Assembly (NCBI GenBank): GCA_035651055.1
Contig: DASRGK010000107.1
Span: forward strand, 1-64,000
Length of the DNA stretch: 64,000 nucleotides
Reading direction: 5' to 3'
DNA from: JAFKKF01 sp035651055
GTDB lineage: Bacteria > Pseudomonadota > Alphaproteobacteria > Rhizobiales > Kaistiaceae
Of this stretch, positions 50,692 through 59,263 are shown piece by piece; position 1 is the first letter of the stretch, and every line of letters starts with the position of its first letter. The translations under genes were made by a program, and so were the position numbers. The notes beneath the pieces are model-generated. The model searched no databases. It worked only from the letters and a program-made list of their open reading frames with translations, and was not told the DNA's origin.

Positions 50692-51726
50692 ATGATCGAC
50701 CCTAATGCGCTGGTGTGCCTGGAGCCGGGAAGGCTGCAGATCGAGCGGCGCGCGCTGCCCGTCCGCGGCGATGGCGATGCGCTGGTCCGCCCGCTGCGGA
50801 TAGGAATTTGCGGGACCGACTATCACATCTACGAGGGCACCCACCCGTTCCTGAAATACCCGCGCGTGATGGGCCACGAGCTCGCCGTCGAGGTGGTCGA
50901 GGCGCCCCCACATCTCGACCTGAACGTCGGCGACACCTGCGTCGTCAACCCTTACCTTTCCTGCGGTTATTGCATTGCCTGCCGCGCCGGAAAGCCCAAT
51001 TGCTGCGTCAACATCTCCGTCCTTGGCGTCCATCGGGACGGGGGAATGGCCGATCTTCTTGTCCTCCCGGCGAAGAATCTCATTCGCGGCGACGGACTGA
51101 CAGCCGACCAGTGCGCCATCGTCGAATTTCTTTCGATCGGGGCGCACGCTGTCAGGCGCGGTGGTGTCAGCGCCGCCGATCGCGTGCTCGTGGTTGGCGC
51201 CGGGCCTATCGGTATCGGCGTCGCGCTCTTTGCGGGACTGACCGGCGCGCGGGTTGGCATCCTTGACCGCGAGCGCGAACGCGCCGAAACGGCGCGGCGG
51301 CTTACCGGGACGGAGATCATTCCGGCCGAGGGGAACCTCGCGGCAGCAGTTCAGTCTTTCACGAACGGAGAAGGTTTCGAGGTCGTCTTCGACGCCACAG
51401 GCAATTCCAAGGCCATGGAGGCCGGCTTCGACCACGTCGCTCACGGCGGCAGGTACGTGCTGGTCAGCGTGGTCAAGGAAGCCATCACTTTCCGGGATCC
51501 CGATCTTCACCGGAAGGAGATGTCGCTCTTCGGCAGCCGCAACGCGACGGTTGCGGACTTCAAGCAGGTCATGGCGGCTATTCGCGAGCGGAAGATCGAC
51601 GCTGATGCCCTCATAACGCACCGGACCACCCTGGCGGATGCGGTGGTCGATATTCCACGGTGGGCCACCCAGAAGGTCGGCCTGATCAAGGCCCTGATCG
51701 AGGCAGATACCGATCGGCTCGGTTGA
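50692..51726 (+). CDS. Zinc-dependent sugar/polyol dehydrogenase (MDR superfamily)
   Basis: The 344-residue medium-chain dehydrogenase has catalytic zinc ligands Cys40 (GICGTD) and His62-Glu63 (GHE), structural-zinc cysteines 91, 94, 97 and 104/105 (CGYCIACRAGKPNCC), and the NAD loop VVGAGPIGIG. It resembles L-galactonate/L-gulonate 5-dehydrogenases and L-arabinose-pathway polyol dehydrogenases. It leads into the GH51 gene 65 bases on, so it may oxidise a sugar or sugar acid derived from arabinosides. Substrate assignment is open. Confidence 0.88.
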   Translation: MIDPNALVCLEPGRLQIERRALPVRGDGDALVRPLRIGICGTDYHIYEGTHPFLKYPRVMGHELAVEVVEAPPHLDLNVGDTCVVNPYLSCGYCIACRAGKPNCCVNISVLGVHRDGGMADLLVLPAKNLIRGDGLTADQCAIVEFLSIGAHAVRRGGVSAADRVLVVGAGPIGIGVALFAGLTGARVGILDRERERAETARRLTGTEIIPAEGNLAAAVQSFTNGEGFEVVFDATGNSKAMEAGFDHVAHGGRYVLVSVVKEAITFRDPDLHRKEMSLFGSRNATVADFKQVMAAIRERKIDADALITHRTTLADAVVDIPRWATQKVGLIKALIEADTDRLG

Positions 51727-51745
51727 CACCCCTTACCTCACCAGA

Positions 51746-51767
51746 TCATATGAAAAGGTACATATCA
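51746..51767. promoter_or_regulatory. Inverted repeat TCATATG...CATATCA before GH51 gene
   Basis: TCATATG (51746-51752) and CATATCA (51761-51767) are inverted arms with one mismatch and an 8-base spacer, 25 bases before the GH51 ATG. A related arrangement lies at 53343-53369. It is AT-rich against a GC-rich background and is probably an operator. Confidence 0.55.
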
Positions 51768-51791
51768 CGAAGATTGATCTAGTGGGGCGGC

Positions 51792-53309
51792 GTGATGAAG
51801 GCGCGGGTATCGGTACATCGGGACTTCAAGATCAGCACCATCGATGACCGCATCTACAGTGCATTCCTCGAGCACCTCGGACGGGCCGTCTATGGCGGCA
51901 TTTACGAGCCCGGCCATCCTACAGCCGACGCGGACGGCTTCCGCGGTGACGTGCTGGATCTGGTCCGCGATCTGAACATCCCGCTGGTCCGGTATCCGGG
52001 CGGCAATTTCGTCTCCAACTATGACTGGATGGATGGCATCGGCCCGCGCGACAAGCGGCCGACCCGTCTCGACCTTGCCTGGCGGACCACCGAGACCAAC
52101 GAGATCGGCACCGACGAATTCATGCGCTGGTGCCGCAAGGCGAACACTGAGCCGATGATGGCGGTGAACCTCGGCACCAAGGGGTTCACCGAGGCCCTGG
52201 CGCTGCTCGAATACTGCAATCACAAGGGCGGCTCGTACTGGAGCGACCTGCGCCGGAAGAACGGCGCAAGCCACCCGTACGGTGTCAAGGTGTGGTGCCT
52301 CGGCAACGAGATGGACGGGCCGTGGCAGATGAACCATCGCACCGCCTACGAATATGGGCGCATCGCCAACGAAGTCGCCCGCGGCATGAAGACGTTCGAC
52401 GCCTCTCTTCAGCTCGTGGCATGCGGGTCCTCGCACGCCAACATGCCGACCTATCCCGACTGGGAGCGCGAGGTCCTGGAGGAGTGCTACGACAACGTCG
52501 ACTACATCTCGCTCCACACATACTGGCAGAACTACGAGTCCGACTCGCTCAACTTCCTGGCGAAGACGGTGCTTCTCGACCGGTACATCGGCACGGTCAG
52601 CGGCGTCATCGATTACGTCAAGGCGAAGCGGCGTTCGCGGCACGACGTCCATATCTCGTTCGACGAGTGGAACGTCTGGTACCACTCGCGCAAGCCCGAT
52701 GGCAGCAACGACGACGGCAAGGACGCCTTCTGGCGTACCGCACCGCCGATCCTGGAAGACGTCTACAACTTCGAGGACGTGCTCCTCGTCGGCTGTGCGC
52801 TCAACACCTTCATCCGCCGCTCCGATCGCGTGCGCGTCGCCTGCATCGCCCAGCTGGTCAACGTGATCGCGCCGATCATGACGGAGAATGGCGGGCCGGC
52901 CTGGAAGCAAACCACCTACTATCCCTACCAGTTCGCTTCCCTCTATGGCCGCGGCGACGCGATGAACGTGGCGGTCGACTGCCCGACATACGACGCCAAG
53001 GTCGCCGACGACGTGCCCTACCTCGACGTCGCGGCGGTGCGCGCGCCTGACGCCAGGATGCTCACCCTGTTCATGGTCAACCGTCATCCGACCGAGGCGC
53101 TTTCGATCGATGTCGATCTGGCCGGCTTCGACGCGACGGAGATCGCGCAACATATCTCCATCGCAAATTCGGACCTCGGCGCGACCAACACGGCCAAGCA
53201 CCAGAACCGCGTCGTGCCGACCAAAGGCCAGGGAGTCGGCCTCCGCGACGGGCGCGTCGGAGGCCAACTCGCCGGGCGCTCCTACCATGTCATCCGGATC
53301 AGAATTTGA
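51792..53309 (+). CDS. abfA: GH51 alpha-L-arabinofuranosidase
   Basis: The 505-residue glycosidase removes alpha-L-arabinofuranosyl residues from arabino-oligosaccharides. The acid/base Glu173 (CLGNEMDGPW) and nucleophile Glu292 (ISFDEWNVWYH) are in place at almost the same positions as in Geobacillus AbfA, and the length is typical. There is no signal peptide, so it is cytoplasmic and acts on imported substrate. It lies between a dehydrogenase and a CUT1 transporter, with an ArsR-type regulator at the end of the run. Either of two Mets at the start (51792 or 51795) could be used. Confidence 0.93.
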   Translation: MMKARVSVHRDFKISTIDDRIYSAFLEHLGRAVYGGIYEPGHPTADADGFRGDVLDLVRDLNIPLVRYPGGNFVSNYDWMDGIGPRDKRPTRLDLAWRTTETNEIGTDEFMRWCRKANTEPMMAVNLGTKGFTEALALLEYCNHKGGSYWSDLRRKNGASHPYGVKVWCLGNEMDGPWQMNHRTAYEYGRIANEVARGMKTFDASLQLVACGSSHANMPTYPDWEREVLEECYDNVDYISLHTYWQNYESDSLNFLAKTVLLDRYIGTVSGVIDYVKAKRRSRHDVHISFDEWNVWYHSRKPDGSNDDGKDAFWRTAPPILEDVYNFEDVLLVGCALNTFIRRSDRVRVACIAQLVNVIAPIMTENGGPAWKQTTYYPYQFASLYGRGDAMNVAVDCPTYDAKVADDVPYLDVAAVRAPDARMLTLFMVNRHPTEALSIDVDLAGFDATEIAQHISIANSDLGATNTAKHQNRVVPTKGQGVGLRDGRVGGQLAGRSYHVIRIRI

Positions 53310-53654
53310 CCGGTGAAGACTCCCCCTCCCGCGAACCAGTTTTCATATCGTGTCCGCTGATACATATCATCGATTAATTGACTTCCGTCGTCCGGGCGAT
53401 ATCGTCCGGAGCAAGAGGATCCGGCGCGGAGCAGTTCCGCCCGGCCGTTCTGGGAGGAGCGGCTGCCGTGCTGGCGAAGGGGATGGGATCGACCGCGGCA
53501 CAGCCTGAGCGCGCGGGAGGTAACCCGAGTCAATCAGAGTGAGGAGCAGCGCGGCGGCCACCCGGCCGTCGTGAATTGGCGCGCGCGCCAATCGTCAAAT
53601 TCGGGCCGGGAAACCGCGCACCGAAGATCAAGAACCGGTGGAGGAAAGACAAAC
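53310..53654. promoter_or_regulatory. Intergenic region before CUT1 operon
   Basis: The 345 bases contain no convincing gene. TCATATC (53343-53349) and CATATCA (53363-53369) are inverted arms spaced by 13 bases, related to the site at 51746-51767; CTGATA at 53357-53362 matches an arm of the repeat before the ArsR-type gene. The remainder is GC-rich with a ribosome site GGAGGAAAG just before 53655. Confidence 0.5.
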
Positions 53655-54932
53655 ATGCAAAGCACATGGAAGAAATTGCTTCTCTCAGCGGCGCTCGTCG
53701 TTGCGACAGCCGCGGGAGCTTCGGCCAAGGAAACGGTGGTCTGGTGGGATTTCCTCGGCGGCGGCGACGGCGTTCGCATGAAGAAGCTCATCGAGGACTT
53801 CAACGCCGAGCATAAGGACTCGATCGAAATCCAGGCGACCACGCTCGACTGGGGCGTGCCCTTCTACACGAAGGTGCAGACCTCGGCCGCCGTCGGCGAG
53901 GGGCCGGACGTGATGACCTATCACGCCTCGCGCATTCCGCTCGCGGTCAGTCAGGGCGTGCTTGCCGAGATCACGCCGGACGACATGAAGATCATGGGCC
54001 TCAGCGAGGCGAGCTTCGCCAGCGCGCCATGGTCGGCCGTGCACGTCGACGGCAAGCAATATGCCGTGCCCTTCGATACGCACCCGATCGTGCTCTACTA
54101 CAACAAAGACAAGCTCGCCGCCGCTGGCCTCATCGGCGACAACGGCCTGCCCAAGGACCTGAATGGCGTCGACAATTTCAAGGCGGCGCTGAAGAAACTG
54201 AAGGACGGCGGCAGCAAATGGGGCATCTCCACCGTCACCGCCGACGGCAGCTTTTCCTTCCGCACCATTTACTCCCTGCTCTGCCAGCAGGGCGGCAGCA
54301 TCGGTTCTGACGGCCATTGGCTGGAAGGCGACAACGCGGACAAGCTCGCCAAGGCCGTGCAGGTGATCTCTGACTGGGTCTCGAACGGGTACAACCCGAG
54401 CTATACCGACTACCCGACCACGGTCGCGCTGTTTACGTCCGGCGATGCCGCGATGATGATAAACGGCGTGTGGGAAGTTCCCACGATGACCGACCTTGCC
54501 AAGCAGGGAAAGCTGTTCAACTGGGGTGCCATCGAGCTCCCGGTATTCTTCGACAAGCCTTGCACGTACTCGGACTCGCACTCCTTCGCGATCCCGAACA
54601 ATGCCGGCAAGCCGCAGACCCCGGAAAAGCACGCCGCGGTGCTCGAGGTGATCAAGTGGATGGAAGGGCACTCCCTGTTCTGGGCGACCGCCGGTCACAT
54701 CCCTGCGAACAAAGCAGTGACCGACTCGGCTGAGTACAAGGCCATGCAGCCGCAGGCGACCTATGCCACGCTCGCCGCCAACATGATCTACGACCCGAAG
54801 TCGAAGTTCGCCGGTGTCGCTTCGCCGCTGTTCGATGCGGCGGGCAATGCATTCACGGCGGCCATCAACGGTGAAACCTCCCCGGCTGACGCGGTCGCCG
54901 ACATGAAGGCAACGCTCAACGCTCTCAAGTAA
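53655..54932 (+). CDS. CUT1 sugar ABC transporter binding protein (arabinoside module)
   Basis: The 425-residue MalE/UgpB-type protein has a signal peptide (MQSTWKKLLLSAALVVATAAGASAKE) and starts ETVVWWDFLGGGDGVRMKKLIEDFNAEH. ATG at 53655 has a GGAGGAAAG site. It follows GH51 and precedes two permeases, so arabino-oligosaccharides are the inferred ligand. A very stable hairpin with a TTCG loop follows the stop. Confidence 0.9.
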   Translation: MQSTWKKLLLSAALVVATAAGASAKETVVWWDFLGGGDGVRMKKLIEDFNAEHKDSIEIQATTLDWGVPFYTKVQTSAAVGEGPDVMTYHASRIPLAVSQGVLAEITPDDMKIMGLSEASFASAPWSAVHVDGKQYAVPFDTHPIVLYYNKDKLAAAGLIGDNGLPKDLNGVDNFKAALKKLKDGGSKWGISTVTADGSFSFRTIYSLLCQQGGSIGSDGHWLEGDNADKLAKAVQVISDWVSNGYNPSYTDYPTTVALFTSGDAAMMINGVWEVPTMTDLAKQGKLFNWGAIELPVFFDKPCTYSDSHSFAIPNNAGKPQTPEKHAAVLEVIKWMEGHSLFWATAGHIPANKAVTDSAEYKAMQPQATYATLAANMIYDPKSKFAGVASPLFDAAGNAFTAAINGETSPADAVADMKATLNALK

Positions 54933-54947
54933 CCTCCCGCGACGACT

Positions 54948-54977
54948 CCGGCCGGCACGGTTCGCCGTGTCGGCCGG
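54948..54977 (+). other. Intercistronic hairpin with TTCG tetraloop
   Basis: CCGGCCGGCACGG (54948-54960) and CCGTGTCGGCCGG (54965-54977) form a 13-bp stem with one G-T pair closed by the stable TTCG loop. It lies 15 bases after the binding-protein stop and before the permease, where it should protect or attenuate the transcript. Confidence 0.65.
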
Positions 54978-55001
54978 GTTCTCGGAGGCTCCGGATCCGG
55001 A

Positions 55002-55880
55002 ATGCTGAAGAGCAGGCGTAACGAGATTCTTACGGCCGCTGTCCTTGTCGCGCCCTTTGTCGCGATCTACGGCTGGCTGTTCATCTACCCGACGCTGCAG
55101 ATGGTGCAGCTAAGCCTTACTGACGCTCCGTTGATCGGGGCTGGCAACTGGATCGGCAGCGAGAACTACGCTCAGCTCCTGTCCGACAAGATATTCCACA
55201 CGGCGGTCTGGAATACGTCCTATTTCGTCATCATGACGGTCATCCCTGGCACTGCCGTCGCGCTCGCGATCGCGCTGATGGTAAGCCGCCTGCGCGGCTG
55301 GGCGCAGAGCATCATCCTGGCGGCTTTCTTCCTGCCTTACGTGCTGCCCGTCACGGTCGTCTACGTGATCTGGGACTGGATGCTGAACGTCCAGTACGGC
55401 GTCCTCCAGCATCTCATCACGCCCATCATGGGCCAGCCGGTGAACGTATGGCGGCGCCTGCCGTGGCTGCTGCCGATGACCGCTCTCATTACCGTGTGGT
55501 GGACGAACGGTCTCTCAATCCTGCTCTTCCTGGCCGGGCTCAGGAACATCCCGCAAGAGATATACGAAGCCGCACAGCTTGACGGCGCCACGCGCTGGCA
55601 GGTTTTCCGGCGCATCACCTGGCCCCTGATCTGGCCGGTCACCGTGCTCTGCCTCACCATCCAGCTTATCCTGCAGATGAAGATCTTCGATCAGGTCTAT
55701 CTCTTTTCGATGGGCGGCCGTACCCAGGCCACGATGGTTCTGGTCCAGTACATTTTCGATCAGGCCTTCGTGCACAACAAAGGCGGCTATGCCGCGACAA
55801 TCGCCGTTGCGCTGTTCGTCATCGTCATTGCGTTCTCGGTGCTTCAGTTCCAGGCCCTGCGCGCACGGAGCGCGCAATGA
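55002..55880 (+). CDS. CUT1 sugar ABC transporter permease (MalF-like)
   Basis: The 292-residue permease has the EAA loop YEAAQLDGATRWQVFRRITWP and six membrane segments. ATG at 55002 follows CGGAGG-like bases. The stop overlaps the MalG-like ATG (ATGA). Confidence 0.9.
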   Translation: MLKSRRNEILTAAVLVAPFVAIYGWLFIYPTLQMVQLSLTDAPLIGAGNWIGSENYAQLLSDKIFHTAVWNTSYFVIMTVIPGTAVALAIALMVSRLRGWAQSIILAAFFLPYVLPVTVVYVIWDWMLNVQYGVLQHLITPIMGQPVNVWRRLPWLLPMTALITVWWTNGLSILLFLAGLRNIPQEIYEAAQLDGATRWQVFRRITWPLIWPVTVLCLTIQLILQMKIFDQVYLFSMGGRTQATMVLVQYIFDQAFVHNKGGYAATIAVALFVIVIAFSVLQFQALRARSAQ

Positions 55881-56749
55881 CCGCCACCACCGCCGACCTC
55901 AGCCGGATCGCAGTCAGGTCGAGCCGGTTCGGCGACATCGGCGCAATCCTGCTGACGATCCTGACCATCATCTGCGCCGTGGTCTGGTTCTTTCCGCTCT
56001 ACTGGGCGCTCGTCACGAGCTTCAAGTACGAAAACGACGTCCTGTCCAAGTCGTTTTCGCTGCTGCCCGAGCACCCGACGCTCACCGCGTACATCTACAT
56101 GCTGACGCACTCGCGTCTTCTTACCTGGTATCTCAACTCGACGATCGTCGCAGTCTCGACCACCGTCCTGGTCGTCCTGATGGCGGCATGCTGTGGCTAC
56201 GCCATCTCGCAACTGCGCTTCCCCGGCCGCAAACTTCTCTGGTGGCTTATCCTGGCCAGTTTCATGGTCCCGGTGCCGGCGCTGATCGTGAACCATTTCA
56301 TCATCATCGCCGGCGTGCAGCTGCTCAACACCTATCCGGGCGTCGTGCTGCCGCAGATGATCGCGCCCGTGACGATCATCATCTACAAGCAGTTCTTCGA
56401 TTCGGTGCCGCGCGATTTTCGCGAGGCCGCGGTGATGGACGGCGCGAGCGAGTTCCAGCTGCTGTTTCGTATCTTCCTGCCCATGAACTGGGGCGTGACG
56501 ACGGCGCTGGCGATCGTCACCTTCATCGGGGCGTGGAACACTTTCCTGTGGCCGTTCCTGGCCACCAAGACCGAAGACATGATGACGGTGACAGTCGGCA
56601 TCGTCGCCGTCCAGGACGCCTTCGGCGTTTACTACGCCAAGCTCCTCGCCGGCGCCGTGCTCGCAGGCCTGCCGGTTGCGACGGCGTACCTCATCTTTCA
56701 GCGCCGGGTCACCCAGGCCATCACGCTGTCCGCCGGTATCAAGGGCTGA
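55877..56749 (+). CDS. CUT1 sugar ABC transporter permease (MalG-like)
   Basis: The 290-residue permease has EAA loop EAAVMDGASEFQLLFRIFLP and MalG landmarks (FFPLYWALVTSFKYEND, AWNTFLWPFLATKTED). It overlaps the MalF-like gene by 4 bases. No ATPase gene accompanies the set; the ArsR-type regulator follows after 104 bases. Confidence 0.9.
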   Translation: MTATTADLSRIAVRSSRFGDIGAILLTILTIICAVVWFFPLYWALVTSFKYENDVLSKSFSLLPEHPTLTAYIYMLTHSRLLTWYLNSTIVAVSTTVLVVLMAACCGYAISQLRFPGRKLLWWLILASFMVPVPALIVNHFIIIAGVQLLNTYPGVVLPQMIAPVTIIIYKQFFDSVPRDFREAAVMDGASEFQLLFRIFLPMNWGVTTALAIVTFIGAWNTFLWPFLATKTEDMMTVTVGIVAVQDAFGVYYAKLLAGAVLAGLPVATAYLIFQRRVTQAITLSAGIKG

Positions 56750-56805
56750 GCGGAGACCGCGGCCGCGGTGTCAGGCCCTGGACAACATCAACTGGCGTTG
56801 GACCT

Positions 56806-56822
56806 TATCAGCCTTCCTGATA
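56806..56822. promoter_or_regulatory. TATCAG-CCTTC-CTGATA inverted repeat before ArsR-type gene
   Basis: Perfect 6-base arms (56806-56811 and 56817-56822) with a 5-base spacer lie 32 bases before the GTG start of the regulator. Position and size suit an autoregulatory operator. Confidence 0.6.
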
Positions 56823-56853
56823 TAGACGCGCAGCATCGCAGTCTGGGCAGCCC

Positions 56854-57795
56854 GTGAAATCCAACTTCCTCACCATCAACATCGGGGAGGGCTTTGATGT
56901 CCTCAAGGGGCTGGCCTCACCCATCCGGATTTCAATTCTCAAGACGCTTCACGAAAAGGGACGGCAGAACGTCAACGAACTGAGCGCCCGCCTTCGCCTG
57001 CCGCAATCGACGGTGGCCACCAATGTCCAGGTTCTGGAAGAAGCCGGGCTGATCGCCACCGAAACGGTCAAGGCGACCAAGGGCCACCAGAAGATCTGCT
57101 CGGCGCGCTACGACGAGATCATCGTCCGCTTCGAGGGCGAAAAGCCGCAACGGACGCCGAACCTGATCGAGGTGGCCATGCCCCTCGGCCTTTTCACAAA
57201 CTGCGAAGTGAGCGCCCCCTGCGGACTCTGCTCGACGGAAGGCATCATCGGGCTGCTCGACGTCCCGGACTCGTTCCTCGATCCGAGCCGGGTCAGCGCC
57301 GCGCTCCTCTGGTTCGGCCGCGGCTATGTCGAGTACAAGTTTCCGAACAACGCGAAGCTCCTCAACAAGCCGGTCGAGTCGGTCGAATTCTCGATGGAGC
57401 TGTCGTCGGAAGTTCCGGGCACCAATCTCAACTGGCCGTCAGACATCACGTTGTGGGTCAACGACATTCCCGTCGGCACCTGGACCTCGCCCGGCGACTA
57501 CGGTGACCAGCGCGGGGTCTACACCCCTGATTGGTGGAAGCTGGAGGGCTCGCAGTACGGCAAACTGAAGACTTGGCGTATCGCCAGGAACGGCACGTTC
57601 ATTGACGGGGTCCGGATTTCCGACGTGAACACCGCCGAGATCGACCTCCCCAATCACAGCTCGATCAGGCTGCGGATCGGCATCGATGAAAAAGCCGAGC
57701 ACCCAGGTGGAGTCAACATCTTCGGAAAGGGCTTCGGCAACTACGGTCATGACATCATCATGCGACTGCAGTTGCAGGAGAGCCGCAAGAGATGA
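56854..57795 (+). CDS. ArsR-type winged-helix regulator with C-terminal beta-rich domain
   Basis: The 313-residue protein starts with an ArsR/SmtB-like winged helix (residues ~12-90: DVLKGLASPIRISILKTL, LSARLRLPQSTVATNVQVLEEAGLI). The remaining 220 residues are not a known ArsR feature. They include a cysteine cluster Cys117-x5-Cys123-x2-Cys126 (TNCEVS, APCGLC) and a Trp/Gly-rich beta segment (WPSDITLWVNDIPVGTWTSPGDYGDQRG; WWKLEGSQYG; SSIRLRIGID) that looks like a jelly-roll or carbohydrate-binding sensor. It closes the arabinofuranosidase/CUT1 run and is probably its regulator. GTG start at 56854; no strong ribosome site. The C-terminal fold is inference. Confidence 0.8.
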   Translation: MKSNFLTINIGEGFDVLKGLASPIRISILKTLHEKGRQNVNELSARLRLPQSTVATNVQVLEEAGLIATETVKATKGHQKICSARYDEIIVRFEGEKPQRTPNLIEVAMPLGLFTNCEVSAPCGLCSTEGIIGLLDVPDSFLDPSRVSAALLWFGRGYVEYKFPNNAKLLNKPVESVEFSMELSSEVPGTNLNWPSDITLWVNDIPVGTWTSPGDYGDQRGVYTPDWWKLEGSQYGKLKTWRIARNGTFIDGVRISDVNTAEIDLPNHSSIRLRIGIDEKAEHPGGVNIFGKGFGNYGHDIIMRLQLQESRKR

Positions 57796-58021
57796 GACAG
57801 GCTTTCCGCTTCAGACAGATGTGAGCCGGATCGAGTGGGAGAGGTTCTCCGAAGCCGTTTCTTGCGAAACACGAATCGATGAACCCCGATGCAGGTGTTT
57901 TGGCCTTCCGGCCGGACCATCAGAATAGGGAAACTGGTGTCGCGGACACGGCGCGGCTGTCGATAATGAAGACGCGATCCGCCGCGCCACAGTCGCGCGC
58001 CGGCGGCGGGCCGTGAGCGTG

Positions 58022-58040
58022 GGCTGACCGCCGGTCAGCC
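58022..58040 (+). terminator. Possible terminator hairpin after ArsR-type gene
   Basis: GGCTGACC (58022-58029) and GGTCAGCC (58033-58040) pair perfectly around a GCC loop. A T-run is missing, so termination is only suggested. Confidence 0.4.
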
Positions 58041-58118
58041 GCCGGGGCCGCGGGCTTGCCCAAGAGCGAGCCTCTGCGGCTCTCAGCCCCGCATCCTTTC
58101 AGACAGCACGCATTGACT

Positions 58119-58132
58119 CGGAAACGTTTCCG
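58119..58132. promoter_or_regulatory. LacI-type operator CGGAAACGTTTCCG, copy 1
   Basis: A perfect 14-base palindrome with the central CG step typical of LacI-family operators, centred 92 bases before the GTG at 58218. A second copy lies 28 bases downstream (centre to centre). The LacI-type gene at 63121-64000 is the nearest candidate regulator. Confidence 0.75.
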
Positions 58133-58146
58133 GGCGACCTTCCGGC

Positions 58147-58160
58147 CGGAAACGTTTCCG
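58147..58160. promoter_or_regulatory. LacI-type operator CGGAAACGTTTCCG, copy 2
   Basis: This is the same 14-base palindrome as at 58119, extended to CCGGAAACGTTTCCGG (58146-58161). The centre is about 64 bases before the start codon. Confidence 0.75.
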
Positions 58161-58217
58161 GGACCTTGGCGATAGGATCGACGCGGGACTAACCCGCGCG
58201 GCGCAAGGGAAGGCAGG

Positions 58218-59252
58218 GTGGTCTTCAAAGCCGTTCTCGCAGGCTGCGGCAGCATGGCGAAGGGCTGGCTGCGCGCGCTTCACGAAGCTCCCGAGTTGAC
58301 CGGGCGCGTTGAAGTAGTCGGGCTTGTCGATCTCGACCTCGCAGCGGCCGCGCGTATCCAGCAGGAATTCAACCTCGGGAGCGCCGCGACCGGCGCGGAT
58401 CTCGAGGAGATGCTCACGACCGCCCGCCCGGATCTGCTCTTCGATGTCGTGGTGCCCTCTGCCCGCCGCGACGTCGTCCTCACCGGCCTCGGACACCGCT
58501 GTCATGTTCTGACGGAAAAGCCGATGGCCGCCTCGATCGAGGAAGCGCGCCAGATCGTCGCCGCCGCCCGGTCGGCGGGACGGGTCCATGCGGTCATCCA
58601 GAATCGCCGTTTCATCGAGGGCGTTCGCCGCATCCGCGCCACCGTTGCCAGCGGCGTGCTCGGCGACCTGACGGCCCTGCACGCGGACTTCTTCATCGGT
58701 GCACATTTCGGAGGGTTCCGCGAGCAGATGCAGAACGTGCTGCTCGTCGACATGGCAATTCACACCCTGGACGCCGCCCGCTTCATGGCCGGCCTCGACC
58801 CGGTCGCCGTCTATGCACAGGAGTACAATCCCAGAGGCTCCTGGTACGCGCATGGCGCCGCGGCGAATGCGATCTTCGAATTCTCCGGCGACGTGATCTT
58901 CACCTATCGCGGTTCGTGGGCCGCGGAAGGCGCCAACACGAGCTGGGAGAGCAGCTGGCGTATCATCGGCACCAAGGGAACGCTTCTCTGGGACGGGGCG
59001 GACCGGTTCGAGGCGCGGGTCGTCGCAGGCGACAGCGGCTTTTTCCGGCCGCTCCAAGATGTGGCGGTCGCCCCCGTTCCCGACCCCGCCCAAACGCACG
59101 GCCATGCCAGCGTCATCGCCGAGTTTCTCGCGGCCATCGAGACCGGACGCACGCCGGAGACGGCCGGCGCCGACAATATCAAGAGCCTGGCCATGGTTTT
59201 CGCCGCCGTCGAAAGCGCGCGCACCCGCCGGCGCGTCCTGATCGCAGCCTAG
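58218..59252 (+). CDS. Gfo/Idh/MocA-family oxidoreductase
   Basis: The 344-residue NAD(P)-dependent oxidoreductase has the N-terminal Rossmann motif LAGCGSMAKG (residues 7-16), the family EKP motif (LTEKPMAASIEEA) and the downstream catalytic region LLVDMAIHTLDAARF, where His is the usual catalytic base. It would oxidise a sugar, inositol or sugar acid. GTG start at 58218 with GGGAAGGCAGG upstream. It heads the operon, with an isomerase 11 bases on and a CUT2 transporter after it, so it processes the imported compound. Confidence 0.9.
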   Translation: MVFKAVLAGCGSMAKGWLRALHEAPELTGRVEVVGLVDLDLAAAARIQQEFNLGSAATGADLEEMLTTARPDLLFDVVVPSARRDVVLTGLGHRCHVLTEKPMAASIEEARQIVAAARSAGRVHAVIQNRRFIEGVRRIRATVASGVLGDLTALHADFFIGAHFGGFREQMQNVLLVDMAIHTLDAARFMAGLDPVAVYAQEYNPRGSWYAHGAAANAIFEFSGDVIFTYRGSWAAEGANTSWESSWRIIGTKGTLLWDGADRFEARVVAGDSGFFRPLQDVAVAPVPDPAQTHGHASVIAEFLAAIETGRTPETAGADNIKSLAMVFAAVESARTRRRVLIAA

Positions 59253-59263
59253 GAAAAGAAATC

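Larger units (their letters stand above)
57796..58217. promoter_or_regulatory. Intergenic region with stem-loop and two LacI-type operators
   Basis: The 422 bases carry no convincing gene. A hairpin with perfect 8-base arms GGCTGACC/GGTCAGCC and a 3-base loop (58022-58040) may end the upstream transcript. Two palindromes CGGAAACGTTTCCG (58119-58132, 58147-58160) precede the next operon. Nothing recognisable in 57800-58000. Confidence 0.6.

Noticed and set aside
53579..53590. GGCGCGCGCGCC palindrome
   Set aside because: Simple alternating GC sequence, expected at this base composition and not at a plausible position relative to a promoter.
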